A DNA stretch of 64,000 nucleotides from Chenopodium formosanum (taxonomy: Eukaryota > Streptophyta > Magnoliopsida > Caryophyllales > Amaranthaceae). How positions within the stretch are numbered: position 1 is the stretch's first letter; each line of letters opens with the position of its first letter. The notes below the pieces were generated by a model. That model saw only the letters and a program-made list of their open reading frames with translations. It was not told the DNA's origin and did no database searches. The stretch lies in the NCBI GenBank assembly GCA_024500155.1, contig CM044859.1:40966003-41030002 (forward strand), written 5' to 3'. Made by a program: the position numbers and the translations under genes. Shown here piece after piece: positions 21,337 through 33,227 of the stretch.

Positions 21337-21637
21337 TTATTTTTTTATAAAAAAAGTAAGGAAAAGAGAACGTCTATCTATGATAGGCGTTTTGTATTTA
21401 CATACTTATAGAACGCCCATCTTTTGATGACCGCTCTCTTTCCCATTTTTTTTTTATTTACTTTATACTTAGAATATGAAGCGCCTATCTTAGATAGGTG
21501 AATTGTATTGTGTTAGATATAGAACGCCTCACAAAGGCGTTCTGTAGACTTTATAGGGCACCCCCTCAGAAGAACGCCTCAGAGGCGTTCTATATTGCAT
21601 GTTTTAGGCGTTCTGTATTCTCATTTTTGTGGTAGTT
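19939..21637. mobile_element. Non-autonomous CACTA (En/Spm-like) DNA transposon, 1.7 kb
   Basis: Ends are CACTACCACAAAA on the left and TTTTTGTGGTAGT on the right, inverted copies apart from the last base. A 3-base direct repeat ATT flanks both sides (19936-19938 and 21638-21640), as CACTA transposases produce. Both subterminal regions carry repeated GAACGCCTAT/ATAGGCGTTC words in both orientations, the usual layout of transposase binding sites in this superfamily. The inside has no transposase; it holds a GTGGGTGGTGTGG-like GT-rich tract (about 20765-20940) and an (AAT)n microsatellite. Frames at 20295-20537 and 20682-21017 are simple-sequence products. Confidence 0.85.
21258..21336. repeat. 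(AAT)n microsatellite
   Basis: About 26 uninterrupted TAA units inside the CACTA element; the poly-Ile frame across it is an artefact. Confidence 0.98.
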
Positions 21638-22735
21638 ATTGCTTATCTTTAAAGGATAATAAAATACTATTTGTTTAAATAGAATGATGGCCTCCGAATG
21701 TATAATCCAGGAAATAATTAAATCCTTTTCCCTGTTTTATCATTCATTATCTTCTCTTTTGTTTTAGAATAATATTTTTTTTGTACTCTTTTTTTTAAAA
21801 AAAAGAATGACATTTCTTTTTTTCGTTCTATTTCTCTCTTCTTTTTGTGTGAGGCAATCATCCCAAGTAAAGTTCTCGGGATTTTCTTTTTAAACCATAG
21901 AAGAGGTAAATAAATTATACTCTTAAATTAAGGTTGATCAATTACAACTAAAACATGATGATGAACACGAAAATAGGCACATTTAAGAATAAACATATAG
22001 ATGACGTCCTATTAAGGGATGAAAACTTTTAATGACGAACCTCATAAGAAGTAATGTCATTAGTTCGATTATATAAAGTACGTAAAAGAATCATTATAAT
22101 CAAAAATAGTATCACGCGCAATATTCCGTCTTGCGCTAAAGTGGAAAGTGCATCTTCAAGAGTAGCATCTACCACATGCGTTTTTTTTTTTTTTTTTTTT
22201 TTTTTTTTGGTCGAACCATAATGTTTGCGAATTTTTGTTTTAATATATCTCTAAGTAACTAGATGGAATTATTTGGATTAGACACGAAGCACATATTCAT
22301 GTAGTCACATAAGCACATAAAAGGAACCGTCAAAGCAAACAATGCCATTCTAAGGTCAAGGCTTGGTTCTCCAAAGGTACCATATCTTAAGAAACGATGC
22401 ACAAATCAATCACTCAACGTGTTGACTCATGTCATTGCCCTCTCAACATTTTGTTGACGATATGAGTGGGATTATTGTTATTGATTTCGGGATAGAAGCC
22501 TAGTGTTGGCAACCCATAGTCAATGAGCCAATCCCCAATGTTTAAACTGTGCTATGATTATGCATGATGCAATGTTGCTTGTTCGATTTTTACTTTTGTG
22601 AAAAAGGAAGATATTATGCGTTCGAGTCTCGCTCTCTTACTAGAGATTATCCAAGTTAATTCTCGTTACAATCCATAGGCAACCTAATGTTGGAAACCTT
22701 GAACCATAACTACGAACTAATCTTGTAACCTCTAA
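21638..22735 (-). other. Leader of element C between PBS and CACTA insertion
   Basis: No gene. It contains a T homopolymer of about 30 bases (about 22180-22208) and otherwise unique-looking AT-rich sequence leading to the PBS. Confidence 0.5.
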
Positions 22736-22754
22736 GTCCCCAGTGGAGTCGCCA
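22736..22754 (-). other. Primer binding site of element C (Arg-tRNA type)
   Basis: Minus strand TGGCGACTCCACTGGGGAC, one base after the LTR end ..CCTTACA. This is the Arg-tRNA-complementary PBS typical of Tat/Ogre elements. A second, shorter match (TGGCGACTCCTACTTG, 22937-22922) lies inside the LTR as I have drawn it, so the true LTR edge could be there instead. Confidence 0.8.
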
Positions 22755-23636
22755 CTGTAAGGAGGGTGATCCCATCGTAAGGGGTACTCTCCTTAAATTC
22801 CCTTGGCCACTTAAAAGCCTAGGACTTTACACTTGTTAAGGTGTAGTAGGATTTGAATTCATGACTGTTTGGGGGACCTTGAATTAGAATTGATTCCATC
22901 ATCACGCTTTTTTATAAGATACAAGTAGGAGTCGCCAATGAGTTTTAGGAAAAACTCATAAACCTTGTTCATGCCTTTCTTTCATGTGGAGTTCATGGAA
23001 TAATTAGCACAAATCTTAATTTTACCCATGCCCAAATTGGTCTATAAACCAAAAATGAGTTCGGGAGCGAGGGTACTAAGATAACGTTCCTTTTAGAGGG
23101 GAATCGTCATCCTACATTTTCATCACCAAACAATATATGCAACGCGATACCTAAAACTATGTTAGTTGATTTTATTTACAAGCATTAATTCACGTAGGAA
23201 TTACATTGCAAAGTCGTTATCCTTATTTAATAAAATTTGTGGAAGAATAATAAATAAACAAGATTCGCCTTGGCTTAGGTGATCAACCAACAATTATTTA
23301 ATTCAATTCTAGTTTTTATTTAACCTTAGATACTATGTGGAATTGATTAATTAATTATTTTAAAAGTGATTAAACAACACTAATTAATTAATTAATGTCC
23401 TTTTAAATAAGAAAAATAAAGGTGATTTAACTAAGTACTGGGGAATTTACCACTTCTCTTTGCTAAATCTCTGTTTAGAACACTTATGGACACCTTGTTG
23501 GGGAAACTCCACCGTAGTAACAAAGTATCGAAAAGGTGAGTGTTTAGGACAAAAGGGCTAGGTTGCACAAGTTCACAAGTTATTTCGCCAGAGTTTTAGG
23601 TTAATTTTTGTCTGTTGAAGCCTCGGTTTAAGCTCG

Positions 23637-23644
23637 TATTTATA
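23637..23644 (-). promoter_or_regulatory. TATA box of element C LTR
   Basis: Minus strand TATAAATA, followed within about 60 bases by the presumed start of the transcript and preceded by the GC island. Confidence 0.65.
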
Positions 23645-23687
23645 GAGAAGGATTAGGTTTAGGGTTTCGAGCTTTCGGCCGTATCAG

Positions 23688-23936
23688 GTGTCGCGCGCAA
23701 TAGATGAAGTTGCGGTCGGCAACCCAGTGCAAGGTATAGAGTTGCGCTGATATGTGTAGCATAACTATTGGTCTTGCGCGCTGCTTTATGGTGAGATTCG
23801 ATTTTATATGTTCCGTATAATTTCCGAATAATTACAAATCTTCCACAGCGCAACTCTGGAAGTTGCGCTGGGTGTCGCGCGCAACTGAAATAGTTGCGCG
23901 CAGCAGCCAAGTGCGACTTTTTGAGATGCGTGCGGC
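23688..23936. repeat. U3 island of GTTGCGCGC / TTGCGCTG words (element C LTR)
   Basis: Repeated GCGCAACT, AGTTGCGC, GTCGCGCGCAAC and TTGCGCGCTGC words in both orientations, in otherwise AT-rich LTR, directly upstream of the TATA box. A short block with the same words stands at 12035-12083. Confidence 0.8.
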
Positions 23937-24203
23937 TTTTTCTGCAGTAGCACTAAGTTTTAACCTAGGCGCTCCTAAATCCGTCATTATTAGGGTTTAA
24001 GCACGGGCTTAAGCCTAATTATGATCGGGTTTAGTTAATTGGACCTTTGTTTTGGCTTTTTTTTAATTTGGGCTAGTCTTTTGTGTTTTTTGGCTTAACT
24101 AGTTATCCATAAGTATTCTTCACTTTGATCCAACACGAAGATGGCTTTATTTATCGTCATTTCACTTCCTGTCGAAACAGGAGGCCAAAAGTAGATGTCT
24201 ACA

Positions 24204-25394
24204 CTAGGTTTGTTTGTTCTCGATCTCGGGTAGAATTAAGCCCAATTCTCGATATGATCTAGCAATGACAAGGATCCAAACGCCACACATGCAAGAAATG
24301 TAGAAGGTAGAACAATATAGATACATCCTCACAAGAATGAAGGTAGTGGAATAGCAAAAATCACCTTTAAAGCTTCAACTAGCTAGAGAGCGACAACCAT
24401 CTTACAACAAACCAAGTGAACTAAGGTCTCATAGCCCTTAAGTTCTACTACCTTGGCAACGCTATATGTGTGAACCAATCCCGACATTCAAGTGCATGAA
24501 AACCTCTAACAACTAGGAAAGAGAGTATTCTAGGTGCTAAAGCCCAAATATGTCCAACCTTGACACAAAACATTTTGAAACCTTGCCTTGAATGCCATGG
24601 AAAGACACTATACACACACATATTCACAAAACTAACAATACTCATGAATGCATATACAATTGTGCAAGAAGAAAACATGACCAATCAAAGCTACATATAC
24701 CAAAAGTCAACTCAATAAGGCGCTCATGGCCATTTAAACATAGATACCAATCTCAATAATAGACTTTGACAAGTATGGGATAATTAAATCAAGCAATCTA
24801 GAGACTATGGATTAAGAAACCACCAAGAAATATAGATAACCCCCCTAAGCTAGCAAATAGCTACTCCCCCAAGATAGAATGGAGCATTGTCCTCAATGCT
24901 CAAAATAAAGGCACAAAGGGTCGGAGGGAAGGGAAGAAAGAAACCACATCCACATAACAAATCATATTCATTCAATTCACATGCATATTAGAAAGCAAAT
25001 CCAAGATGAGGCCGGAAGGAAAGAGTAAACCAAAGGTGAGGTGGGTGTTGAAACCCGCAATTGAGCACATTGACCACATTTTCATCTAATTCCTCGTCTT
25101 TGTGCTTTTCCAAATGCAAGCAATAATTAGTGTGCTTCTTCTCACGGTTCTCAATCAAAATCCTTGCACATGAGTATATGCATCAAGTACCTGTACACAA
25201 TAGACAAGAAAATAAACAAAAATAAGGAACGTAAAAGAAAGAAAAGAAAGAAAGCAACAAAACACGGGTTACTTCCCGATAAAAGGCTTACGTAACGTCC
25301 AAGCATGACCAATCTAGTAAATAACCCGACAAAGGACGCAAAAGCTTGTCATATGCACCGACAAACATATCAAGAAATAGAGCATACACGATGC
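24204..25394 (-). other. Tail of element B after its gag-like frame
   Basis: Non-coding. Near 25261-25300 the plus strand reads AACACGGGTTACTTCCCGAT then 'aaaggcttacgtaacgtcc', the counterpart of the CGGGTTGTCTCCCGGAAGCG segment after pol in A. This shows that B lost the whole gag-to-pol stretch that should precede it. The remainder is AT-rich with no recognised motif. Confidence 0.55.
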
Positions 25395-26310
25395 TCATAT
25401 AACAAGTAAACACAAAGTACAAGGAGACTTAGGGGGAAAAGAAAAAGTAAAAGAGTCAAAAGAAAAATCAAGAAAATAAGAAGAAAAAGTAGAAGAGGAA
25501 AAAGAAAGATAAGGAAGCAAACTCTCCTCAAAAAAAACTTTTTTGTTGGCGTTATAACTCTTTTCCTCATCAACAATGAAAGAGTTGGGGGCTTTGAAAG
25601 CACGAATAGGAGGAGGATCTCTAAGAGGTTCTTTGAGAAAAGAAAGGAGAAAAATAGGATAATAGGGGATATGGTTAAACCTTGGGGAGAAAGGTGTATG
25701 AGAAAGGGGAAAAGGGGTAACTACTCCCTCACCACAAGGTCTCACATCACTAATGAGGGCATGGAAATCAATCATGGAATCCTCAAATGAAGTACCCTCA
25801 CGATCTAAATCTCCCTCAAGCTCAAAAACTCCAAATGATTCAACCTCAACCTCCTCTTAACCATCTTGAACAACATCTCCCATAAATTTCTCAAGGCATA
25901 CCATCTCAAATTCAAAAGTGAATGGGGGTAAATTTCTCTCAAACTCATCTCTCTTTAATGAAACACTATAAATGAACTCACTCAAAATGTTATGGGCTTT
26001 CATTTGAGACTCAAGAAATATTTGGGCCATAATCTCAAATAAGTCCAAATCATCATGGATAGACGAGTCAAAAGCTTGCTCATTGGAATCATCTAGGGGA
26101 CTATGGGGCACACCTTTAGAATTCATGCAAAAATCGGATGCAATATGAGAAAGAACATGCACTTCATCATCATTAGAATGTACCTCATTACATGGAGCTA
26201 TAGAGGGAGGGAGTTGAAATCATGCATTACATGGTCACTATGGGGAGCATCAAGCACATCATGGGAATTCATATTAGACAAATCATGACAATGAGCATCA
26301 ACATTAAAAG
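25395..26310 (-). pseudogene. Element B unknown frame following gag fragment (3' piece)
   Basis: A long minus-strand reading frame with one in-frame TAA (25859-25857) and a frameshift near 26215. Upstream of the stop it reads HVLSHIASDFCMNSKGVP.. and ..LFEIMAQIFLESQMKAH; after the stop it is acidic, then hydrophobic and Ser/Phe-rich (residues from about 25560 down look like simple-sequence frame). I do not recognise the product. Its reading joins, across the chromovirus insertion, to the gag fragment at 37430-37757 (..WERANHETYVRDSH then AFNVDAHCHDL), so both were one gene before that insertion. Confidence 0.5.
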
Positions 26311-26315
26311 CATGA
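26311..26315. repeat. Target-site duplication CATGA (left)
   Basis: CATGA directly before the TGTAATACC start of the left LTR; the identical CATGA stands at 37430-37434 directly after the right LTR's ..TGTTACA. Confidence 0.95.
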
Positions 26316-26630
26316 TGTAATACCCCGTATTTTTATGTATTTTTATAAAGTATTTAAGTATTAATAAAATGTATTGTCAAGGGCTCAAGTATTTTAATTA
26401 AATATTTTAAAGGGTTAAAGTATTTTAAATATAAATTTTTATAAAGGTAAAATATGTTTTGGGCCAAACGTTTATTAATTATTGGGCAATGTAAATTATT
26501 CCTACATACTCTTATTGGAATAACCCATTCCAAAACCCATAACTTAAGCCTTATCCCATAACTCAAGCCCTATCCCATAACTCAAGCCCACATTTTTATA
26601 AGCCCAAATTTAACCCTACACTCTCTACTC

Positions 26631-26638
26631 TATAAATA
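26631..26638 (+). promoter_or_regulatory. TATA box, left chromovirus LTR
   Basis: TATAAATA in 'ctctactctataaatacccc', about 315 bases into the LTR; transcription would start shortly after. The identical box is at 34963-34970 in the right LTR. Confidence 0.65.
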
Positions 26639-28362
26639 CCCCATGAATCCCCAAAAATTTCCCACACAAAAGGGTTAGTCTTATTTTCTCTCTCCTTTGT
26701 TTTATTAATTTGTGTAATTATAATTATTGATTTATGGGTTTTGATTTTATTGTTTGAAATTATTTTAATTAGTATCAAATTGTATTTTGATGATTAAGCT
26801 TTATAATTTTCTGATTTTGTAAATTTTATAACCTAGGGTTTTTAATTATTGAAAATCATGATTTTAGGGTTTTTATGAATAATTGATTCAGGATTTATAG
26901 TAATGATGTTTTGAAATTTTGGTGATTATAACTACTTATTAGTTTAACGTAATTCCAGATGTATTTTGAACACGCAAATTCATGTTTTAATTATTAGATT
27001 TCCGTTCGTTAATATTAATCCCGTTTTAATCCCGATCAGGTTCTAAACTCCTCCGATTTTGATAAAAAAAGTAGTGTTTTTCGAGTAGAAACAACGTTTT
27101 AAGAAAGACTCGCTATTAGTAGTGAGCACCACCCTCTCGTGGCCAAATTCAGCCTCTAAATACGATTTTCGAGCAGTTTTTGATTTTTAACGAAGTTTTT
27201 TTTTATGCTTTAAATTTTATCTTTGAGTTTAAAAGGGGTAAGAGATAATTTAATGTTTATATGGATAATTTAAGTATAAAGATGTATTTTGATGAAGTTT
27301 TAAAGGATTTTTGATTAGTTTAAAATTTGGAATTTTATTTAAAGTAATAAAATTGTAATTTTTAATAAAAGGGTGTGATTATCCATTAAAAAGGAGTTTA
27401 ATTAGGGGTTTTTAAATAATTTTCAGATTACTATAAGTTATTTAAAGTGAGTTTAAGTTGCTGGAAATTGTGTATACAAGGGTAATTAATATAGTATTAT
27501 TGTCCCTCTATGTAGGAGACTTGGTTCGGGAATTGTTGTAGTGTAATCGGCTACTTTAAGGGCTTATTTGATGTATGTACGCGTACTTAGCATATTTTGG
27601 TGATATAGAATCATGCTAGGTTTGATCTCAATTAATTACAAGTAGTATCATGCTAAGGTTTATGTATGAAATTTTGAATTTATGATGTTTGTGGTTGAAT
27701 TGGGAAACATGAATTATTTGTGATGGTTATAGATTGGAAGATTATATTTTGGGCATGTTGTGTTTGAACCACATTTTTATTTATGGCATGTTAGAAGGCA
27801 TGATTAATTAAACTACATGTTTAATTATGTTTGGAATATTGAAAAGGAATTTTATTATGGTTTAAATAATTTTTATTGATGCTTTAAGCATGAGGAAGGA
27901 GCTATATAAGTGTCTATGTACACAAGGAATAAATTTATTGTTGGTGCCTTTGTGAACTTAAGGTGTTTTTAACACCGAGGGATAGGATTTTTGGCACTTT
28001 ATGCGTTTAAGGTGTCTTTGACACTGAGGTAGAATTAAAAAGGATTCAACAATAAATAATATGTGGTCACTAATTATTCAAGAATTAAATTGGTATGTGT
28101 GTTGATTGAATAATCATTGTTGATTTACTTATTATGCTTTGAGAGTCATCACCAAGTCTAATAATATGTAAATAACGTAAAGTGAAAGAGATTACGCACC
28201 AAAACTCTTGGAACGAATATACCTTGAGTATGAACAATGGGGGGAGTTATGGGGTTTTATATTTAACCATATTTTCCAATGGAGTACATGACGCTGTATA
28301 TTCCTTTTTTATTATTTATTATTATGCGCAGGAATTCCGCCACCTTTGTGTGGTTTTGTCGC

Positions 28363-28385
28363 TGGCACGGTTAGCTCCCGTGCCA
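28363..28385 (+). other. Stem-loop in chromovirus LTR
   Basis: TGGCACGG and CCGTGCCA form an 8-base perfect stem around a 7-base loop; the same hairpin is unchanged in the right LTR near 36694-36716. It may be an RNA structure in the R-U5 part of the transcript. Confidence 0.55.
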
Positions 28386-29099
28386 GTTAACCTCAAATTT
28401 ATTTTGAGGAGGTTAATAGGTGGAAACCCGTTCGATGCGTAATCAATGCAAAACGAATTAATTAGTGTCTAGTCATTGTGTCTTGTTGATTGGTGTGTGC
28501 GCTTGTGAACAGGTGCAATGAGGTAAGTGTGTGTTGATAAGTGAAAGCATGATAGTGTGTTTAATTACGCTTATGTACTTAGCTTTGCTGATTGTGTGTA
28601 TTTGTGTGTTTTGGCCATGTCTTTATCTTGGCCCTATGATGACCCATTTTTAATGGAGATTAGTGGAGACAAGTAGAGATAAGCTTTTCAGGTATTGAGG
28701 CATATTCATGATGGGTACGAGTGAAGAGCGAATCATGCTAGTTTATATTAGTTACAATGTGTTTCTGCTTTAATTATTTATGCTAATATTTATATGTGGA
28801 GCTAATATCAAGTTTGGATTTGGGTTTGTTTTTAATAAGGGCCTTTAATGGTTCCAAGTTGTAGGTTGATTTTCATTTTACTTCGCTCATTTTGGTTTTA
28901 ACTTTACTTTCGTTTGGTTAGCTTTTCAAGTTGGGTTGTTTTGGAAAGGTTTTTAAAATTAGTCTTCCGCTGTGTATCTTTGATATTTTCCTTAACCGTT
29001 TTCACGGTGGCGGTAATGTCTTAGATATTCCTATTTAAAGTTTTATACAGGGCAAAACAGGTATTTTAAAAATAAAGGAATTTCTAGGGTGTTACAAAG

Positions 29100-29114
29100 T
29101 GGTATCTGGGAGCT
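29100..29114 (+). other. Primer binding site of chromovirus-like element (initiator-Met type, altered)
   Basis: TGGTATCTGGGAGC lies three bases after the LTR end. The usual initiator-Met complement begins TGGTATCAGAGC; this copy has changes in the second half. Position and first seven bases support the call. Confidence 0.7.
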
Positions 29115-32100
29115 TTGGTTGAGATTTTATTACCACTAAAAAAAATAAATAAATAAATAAAATATTTTAAAGTGTTTTGTTTTAAAACTTGGCCAAGTAC
29201 TTATTTAATTAAACGGTGTTAAATTAACTTGTTTTGAATTTTATTTTTGTTTTTATTTTAGGAATGACCAAATTTTTTTTTATAAAGAACATCCGAATTT
29301 TTTTTTATTAAGGATGTCCGAATTTTTTTTAAGAAAGCCGAAAAATTTTCGGTCTTTTTCAAAGCTTATTTTTGAATTTCTTTAAAAAAAAAAAAATTTA
29401 GTTTGTTCATGTTGCAGGAAAGCAAGGATTGAGGTAAGAAATATGAGTTGAAAGCTTTTATAAGCATGTTGGTGAGCTTGGGTAGGAGAAGAAAGGGCAT
29501 ATAGGCTAGAATTTAATTTCTTCCCTATGTGCATATTTTTATATGAGGTGTTCAAGCATATTGTATGACTAAATGTTTATTGATGAAAGCATGCAATATG
29601 TGAAATATTATATGTGAGCTATTAAGATTGTTTGATTGAACATCGAACTTAATTTTCTGCAAGAACTATATTATATGGTTATGGGAAGGGTTTGCTATTG
29701 GTAGTTAATCCCGTTTTCTTGTAGGATCCCTAAACCTATACCCTGTGAGTTTCTATGATGGGAATTTTGAGGAATGTTAAGGATTTTGAGAGTTCAATTG
29801 CTTATGTTAGGATGGTTCGCTTCAATGGTCTTATTTGAGATGTATTTTCGAAGAAATTTTGGATGCACATCATCACATGAATGTGAGTATTATTTTTGGG
29901 ATAATTTGTTGTTAAGATACGTTATCTAGATATTAAAAATGAATAATTTGAGTTTTGTACACTTGTGTATGGAGAAACCAAATTATAAGGATAAAGAGAT
30001 TGATTTTAGTGCATATGGTTAAGGAGTTTAAGGATGTAATCATTTGGGATATTATCTATTCTGAGGAATATGTTTTGTCTTTGAGTATGAGTTAGAATTG
30101 GAATCGAAATTGAACAAGAGCCCAAATGAGGTGAGCATAGGAATTGATTAGAGATGAGTAATGATGAAAGTTATTATATGAGTTGAGGGATACTCAATGC
30201 GGATCAATTGAAGTTTGACATTTTAAGCTTAGTGACTTATCATTTCTTATGATTAAAGTTATTTAATTTGGGATGGAGAATTGAGCATATATATTTTAAT
30301 ATATGGTTGGAGTTTTGAGAAGTTATGATCTTGTTAGAATATTGAGGACTCTTGTTATGTTGGACCTTAAATACAATGTCACATGTTCAACCTTGAGAAT
30401 ATTGACATACGTTATGTAGGAGTTATGAGTATTTATTCTTTCACTTGGGATATGAGGATAATTATTTTACTTCAAGGAGTCATTATGGATAGCAATGCTA
30501 TCATTTTGGAGATAATTTTTGAATTTATTCACCTAATCTTTTAGAGTTGTTCAACAACCTTATGATTTCTATTGTTTTCCAAGTGCTACTCATTTCTTTC
30601 TTCCCTTTGTGAGTAGCAGTTAATGGGGATATTTTTTTTATTTTTGATTGTTTGTTTAAGTATATGAATTTTGGTTGTTTATCAATCAAGATTTTATGCA
30701 TTCGAATTATTGGGAATGAGGACATAAAAAAAAAAAAACAAAATTACCTCAAACCTTAATTCGAATTAAATGATAATTGTTTCTTGATTGAGTTTAGTGG
30801 TTGGTGTTAGTTGATTAGAATAAGAGGAAGCTAGGTGTTTCAACCCAAGCTATATAGCAACCAGTTTTATCATCAAGAAAGTATGGTAACAAGAAGCAAT
30901 TTTAGTAATGGAATTATTTTAACAAGGTAGTAAGGCAAGCTTGACAGATTGCAAAGGAGGCAAGGATGATATAACCACCAACAATCCCATAGTGGGAAAA
31001 GGGTGAAACAAGATGGTGTTAAGAAGTGATAACTATAAATATACCAAAGGGAGATCATTTCATGAAGTTTTGACGGTTGAGTTAAAGAGTTATACAAGTT
31101 GTTTAAAAATAATTTGTGTCTTGAGAATTTGAAAGTGAATAAAAGTTTGTATGGTAAGTATTGGAGAGAGTTGATTTTTGCCATGTCAGTGGGAACGAAC
31201 AAGTTATGAAGACATCCGATCTTATTTGGAGATGTTTGAGATAATAAACCCAAAATAAGTTTTACCAGTTTTTCATGCAGATAGAAAGAAAAGATACTGA
31301 GGTTTAATTAAGTGGAAATGAAAAGATTACTTGGTTTCGAGAAGTACTCCAAGTTGTTAAGATCTCTCGGTATTCAAGAAAATGATATTGCTTTAAACTT
31401 AAGGGAATGAGTTGAAGGATGGCGAACTATGAGTTTAAGGGTTGTTTACAAGACATAAAGTCTTTGGGAGTTTGATTGAATTGAATTATAAATAATTAAT
31501 TCATATATTAGCTAAAAGAAAGGTGAGATTAAAAATAAAGATAAGGAATCAAATCAAGAAAGAAGGTAATAGGCGAAAGTTCAACAAAATGGCTAAAGAG
31601 CTTTAAAGGAATATTTTGGAAATGATAAAAATTTTGAAAGCGGCTTGAGTAACTCTTGAAACTTAAGGAAATTTGAATTATGAAGACGCAGTATACTTGA
31701 AAGTGTCGAGAATATTGAACTATGGATGTAAAAATGTCATAAAGGAGAAAGAGTTTATGACAAGATTTATGAATTTGATTGAGATGTGTTAAAATAACTT
31801 GAGTAAGGATTGTATATGAGGTGATTGAAGTTGAGATTATTTAGGGGTCACGAGGTTTATTCAAGGGATGCTAGAAGAAAGATTATGGATTTAATTGGAG
31901 GAAAGATGTAAGCATGGGAAATATAAGCAAGGATATAAAGGTTAAGTGAAGTTGGAGGTATTATATGGACATATTTGCGTGTGAAAAAGGGTTAATGTTG
32001 CATTGCTTAAAGGGGGTTGAAAGATACTATTGAAGTCATTGAAAGAAGATTACATCACCCTGGAGAGCGTATGTAATTGTTAAAGAAAGGGATGGAAGTG

Positions 32101-32129
32101 TTTGTAAAGTGCCTATGGGGGATTGATCA
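29115..32129 (+). pseudogene. Decayed gag/protease region of chromovirus-like element
   Basis: Between the PBS and the RT relic, where gag and protease belong. No frame longer than about 60 codons on the plus strand and no zinc knuckle or protease motif that I can see, so the call rests on position. The first 300 bases hold T/A-rich simple repeats (AAATA units near 29130-29160 and CCGAATTTTTTT units at 29290-29330). The 126-codon minus-strand frame at 30873-31253 is not convincing. Confidence 0.45.
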
Positions 32130-32345
32130 ATGTGACAAAGAAGTATAATTATCCTTTGCTTTAAAGCGACGATTTGTTTGATCAAATGAAAGGAGCAAAT
32201 ATAATTTCGAGATTAGACTTCAGGATAGAACTACTAAGTAAAAATATTCGAAAGAGGATATTTAGAATTTGGCGCTTATGACAAGGTTTAGACGATTCGA
32301 GTTTTCATTTTTGCCTTTTGGGATAATGAATCACCTATAATTTCC
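32130..32345 (+). pseudogene. pol: Reverse transcriptase relic of chromovirus-like element
   Basis: Plus-strand pieces read KKYNYPLL, a stop, SDDLFDQMKGANIISRLDF and, in another frame, RRFEFSFLPFGIMN. These match in order the RT blocks 'N.YPLP..DDLFDQL.GA..FSKIDL' and 'YEF.VMPFGL.NAP' of chromovirus RT. At least two frame changes and several stops separate them. The catalytic YxDD box is not recognisable. Confidence 0.75.
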
Positions 32346-33227
32346 ATGGACTTATGGAATTCAGTATTTTCATTGAAGGTATTTTTGTGAATTCTAAGAA
32401 TGGGAAGGAAAGGACGATGTGAACATTTGTAATAAAACGTGTTGACGCTTAGAGAGAAGCAAATGCACTTAGGTTTTTCCCGAGCGTGAGTTGTGATTGA
32501 GAAAGGACCATTTTGGGAAGCCTTGCGATAAGAGGAAAAGTTGATGTAACAGGGATAGAAGCGGTGAATTATGGACTCCGTGATAAAACAATTGTTATTG
32601 AGGTTTAAGTTGGACAACGATGTGGAAGATTTTGATAGATTCGAAAGGATTATTAACAAGTGAATGCACTGGCGAAGAATAATTGGAAGTTCATGGAAAG
32701 TAATAAGTGTGAAATAACTTTGTATAAATTAATGATTATTTGTGAATGAATTTTATAGTTTAAAGTTTGAGATAGACTCTCACACATAAGGATTTAAAAA
32801 TGTAACAAGAAATTATTGGAGTTGATAAAGGACCATGGAAGAGACATTCAATGTCATTGAAAGGGAAGCAATATATTGGGCAAGTACGTTGCTAATAATG
32901 TTAAAGTTAAGGGGGAATAAGGAAATTAATCTCCTCGAAAGTGTTGGAAAAGGAAAGTAAAAAAAAAATGTTGGGGTAACGATAGCATGAGACCAACAAT
33001 ATTCGAGGAAATGAAGAAAAAAAAAATCAAGCAGAGAGTGTGAATTTGATCAAATTTGTAAGAGGATATGTCATTTCAATATTCATGGAGATAAAAGCTT
33101 GAGTATACTTTGTAAGAGGAAGAAGTTTAAAGGAAATATAATAGAAGGTAAGTGAATAGAACCAAGAAAGGACAAGCTGCAAAAATGATTTGGTAAAGGT
33201 GTATTGAGGGTTTAGAGTGATTAATTT
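32346..33227 (+). pseudogene. Decayed RT/RNase H to integrase interval
   Basis: The interval expected to hold the end of RT, RNase H and the integrase zinc site. Frames are fragmentary and I could not recognise single motifs. The 123-codon minus-strand frame at 32288-32659 overlaps the RT relic antisense and is discounted. Confidence 0.4.

Larger units (their letters stand above)
15960..24203 (-). mobile_element. Element C: Tat/Ogre-like LTR retrotransposon, apparently non-autonomous, 3' edge unknown
   Basis: Minus-strand order: LTR 24203-22756, Arg-tRNA-type PBS, a ~3.3 kb leader interrupted by the CACTA transposon, gag, then the tandem array. The parts agree in strand and order with the Tat/Ogre plan, but pol is missing and I found no second LTR or PPT to the left, so the left limit given is only the edge of the array. 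Linking the array to C is inference. Confidence 0.6.
22756..24203 (-). repeat. LTR of element C
   Basis: 1448 bases. On the minus strand it starts TGTAGACATCTACTTTTGGC and ends CTCCTTACA before the PBS. U3 holds a GTTGCGCGC-rich island (23688-23936) and a TATA box (23637-23644). The TGTAGACA start is shared with D and E but the rest differs, so it is a separate family. It abuts element B at 24203/24204 without visible flanking repeat. Confidence 0.8.
26316..29096 (+). repeat. Left LTR of chromovirus-like element
   Basis: 2781 bases, TGTAATACCCCG to GGGTGTTACA. It aligns end to end with 34649-37429 with scattered substitutions and one-base gaps (about 2-3% by eye). It contains a TATA box at 26631-26638 and small hairpins near 27955-28035 and 28363-28385. 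The 86-codon frame at 28182-28442 is conserved in both LTRs only because the LTRs are copies of each other. Confidence 0.95.

Noticed and set aside
21224..21427. Poly-isoleucine frame
   Set aside because: Translation of the (AAT)n microsatellite.
28182..28442. 86-codon frame present in two copies (also 36514-36774)
   Set aside because: Conserved only because it lies in both LTRs of one element; no start context or family resemblance.
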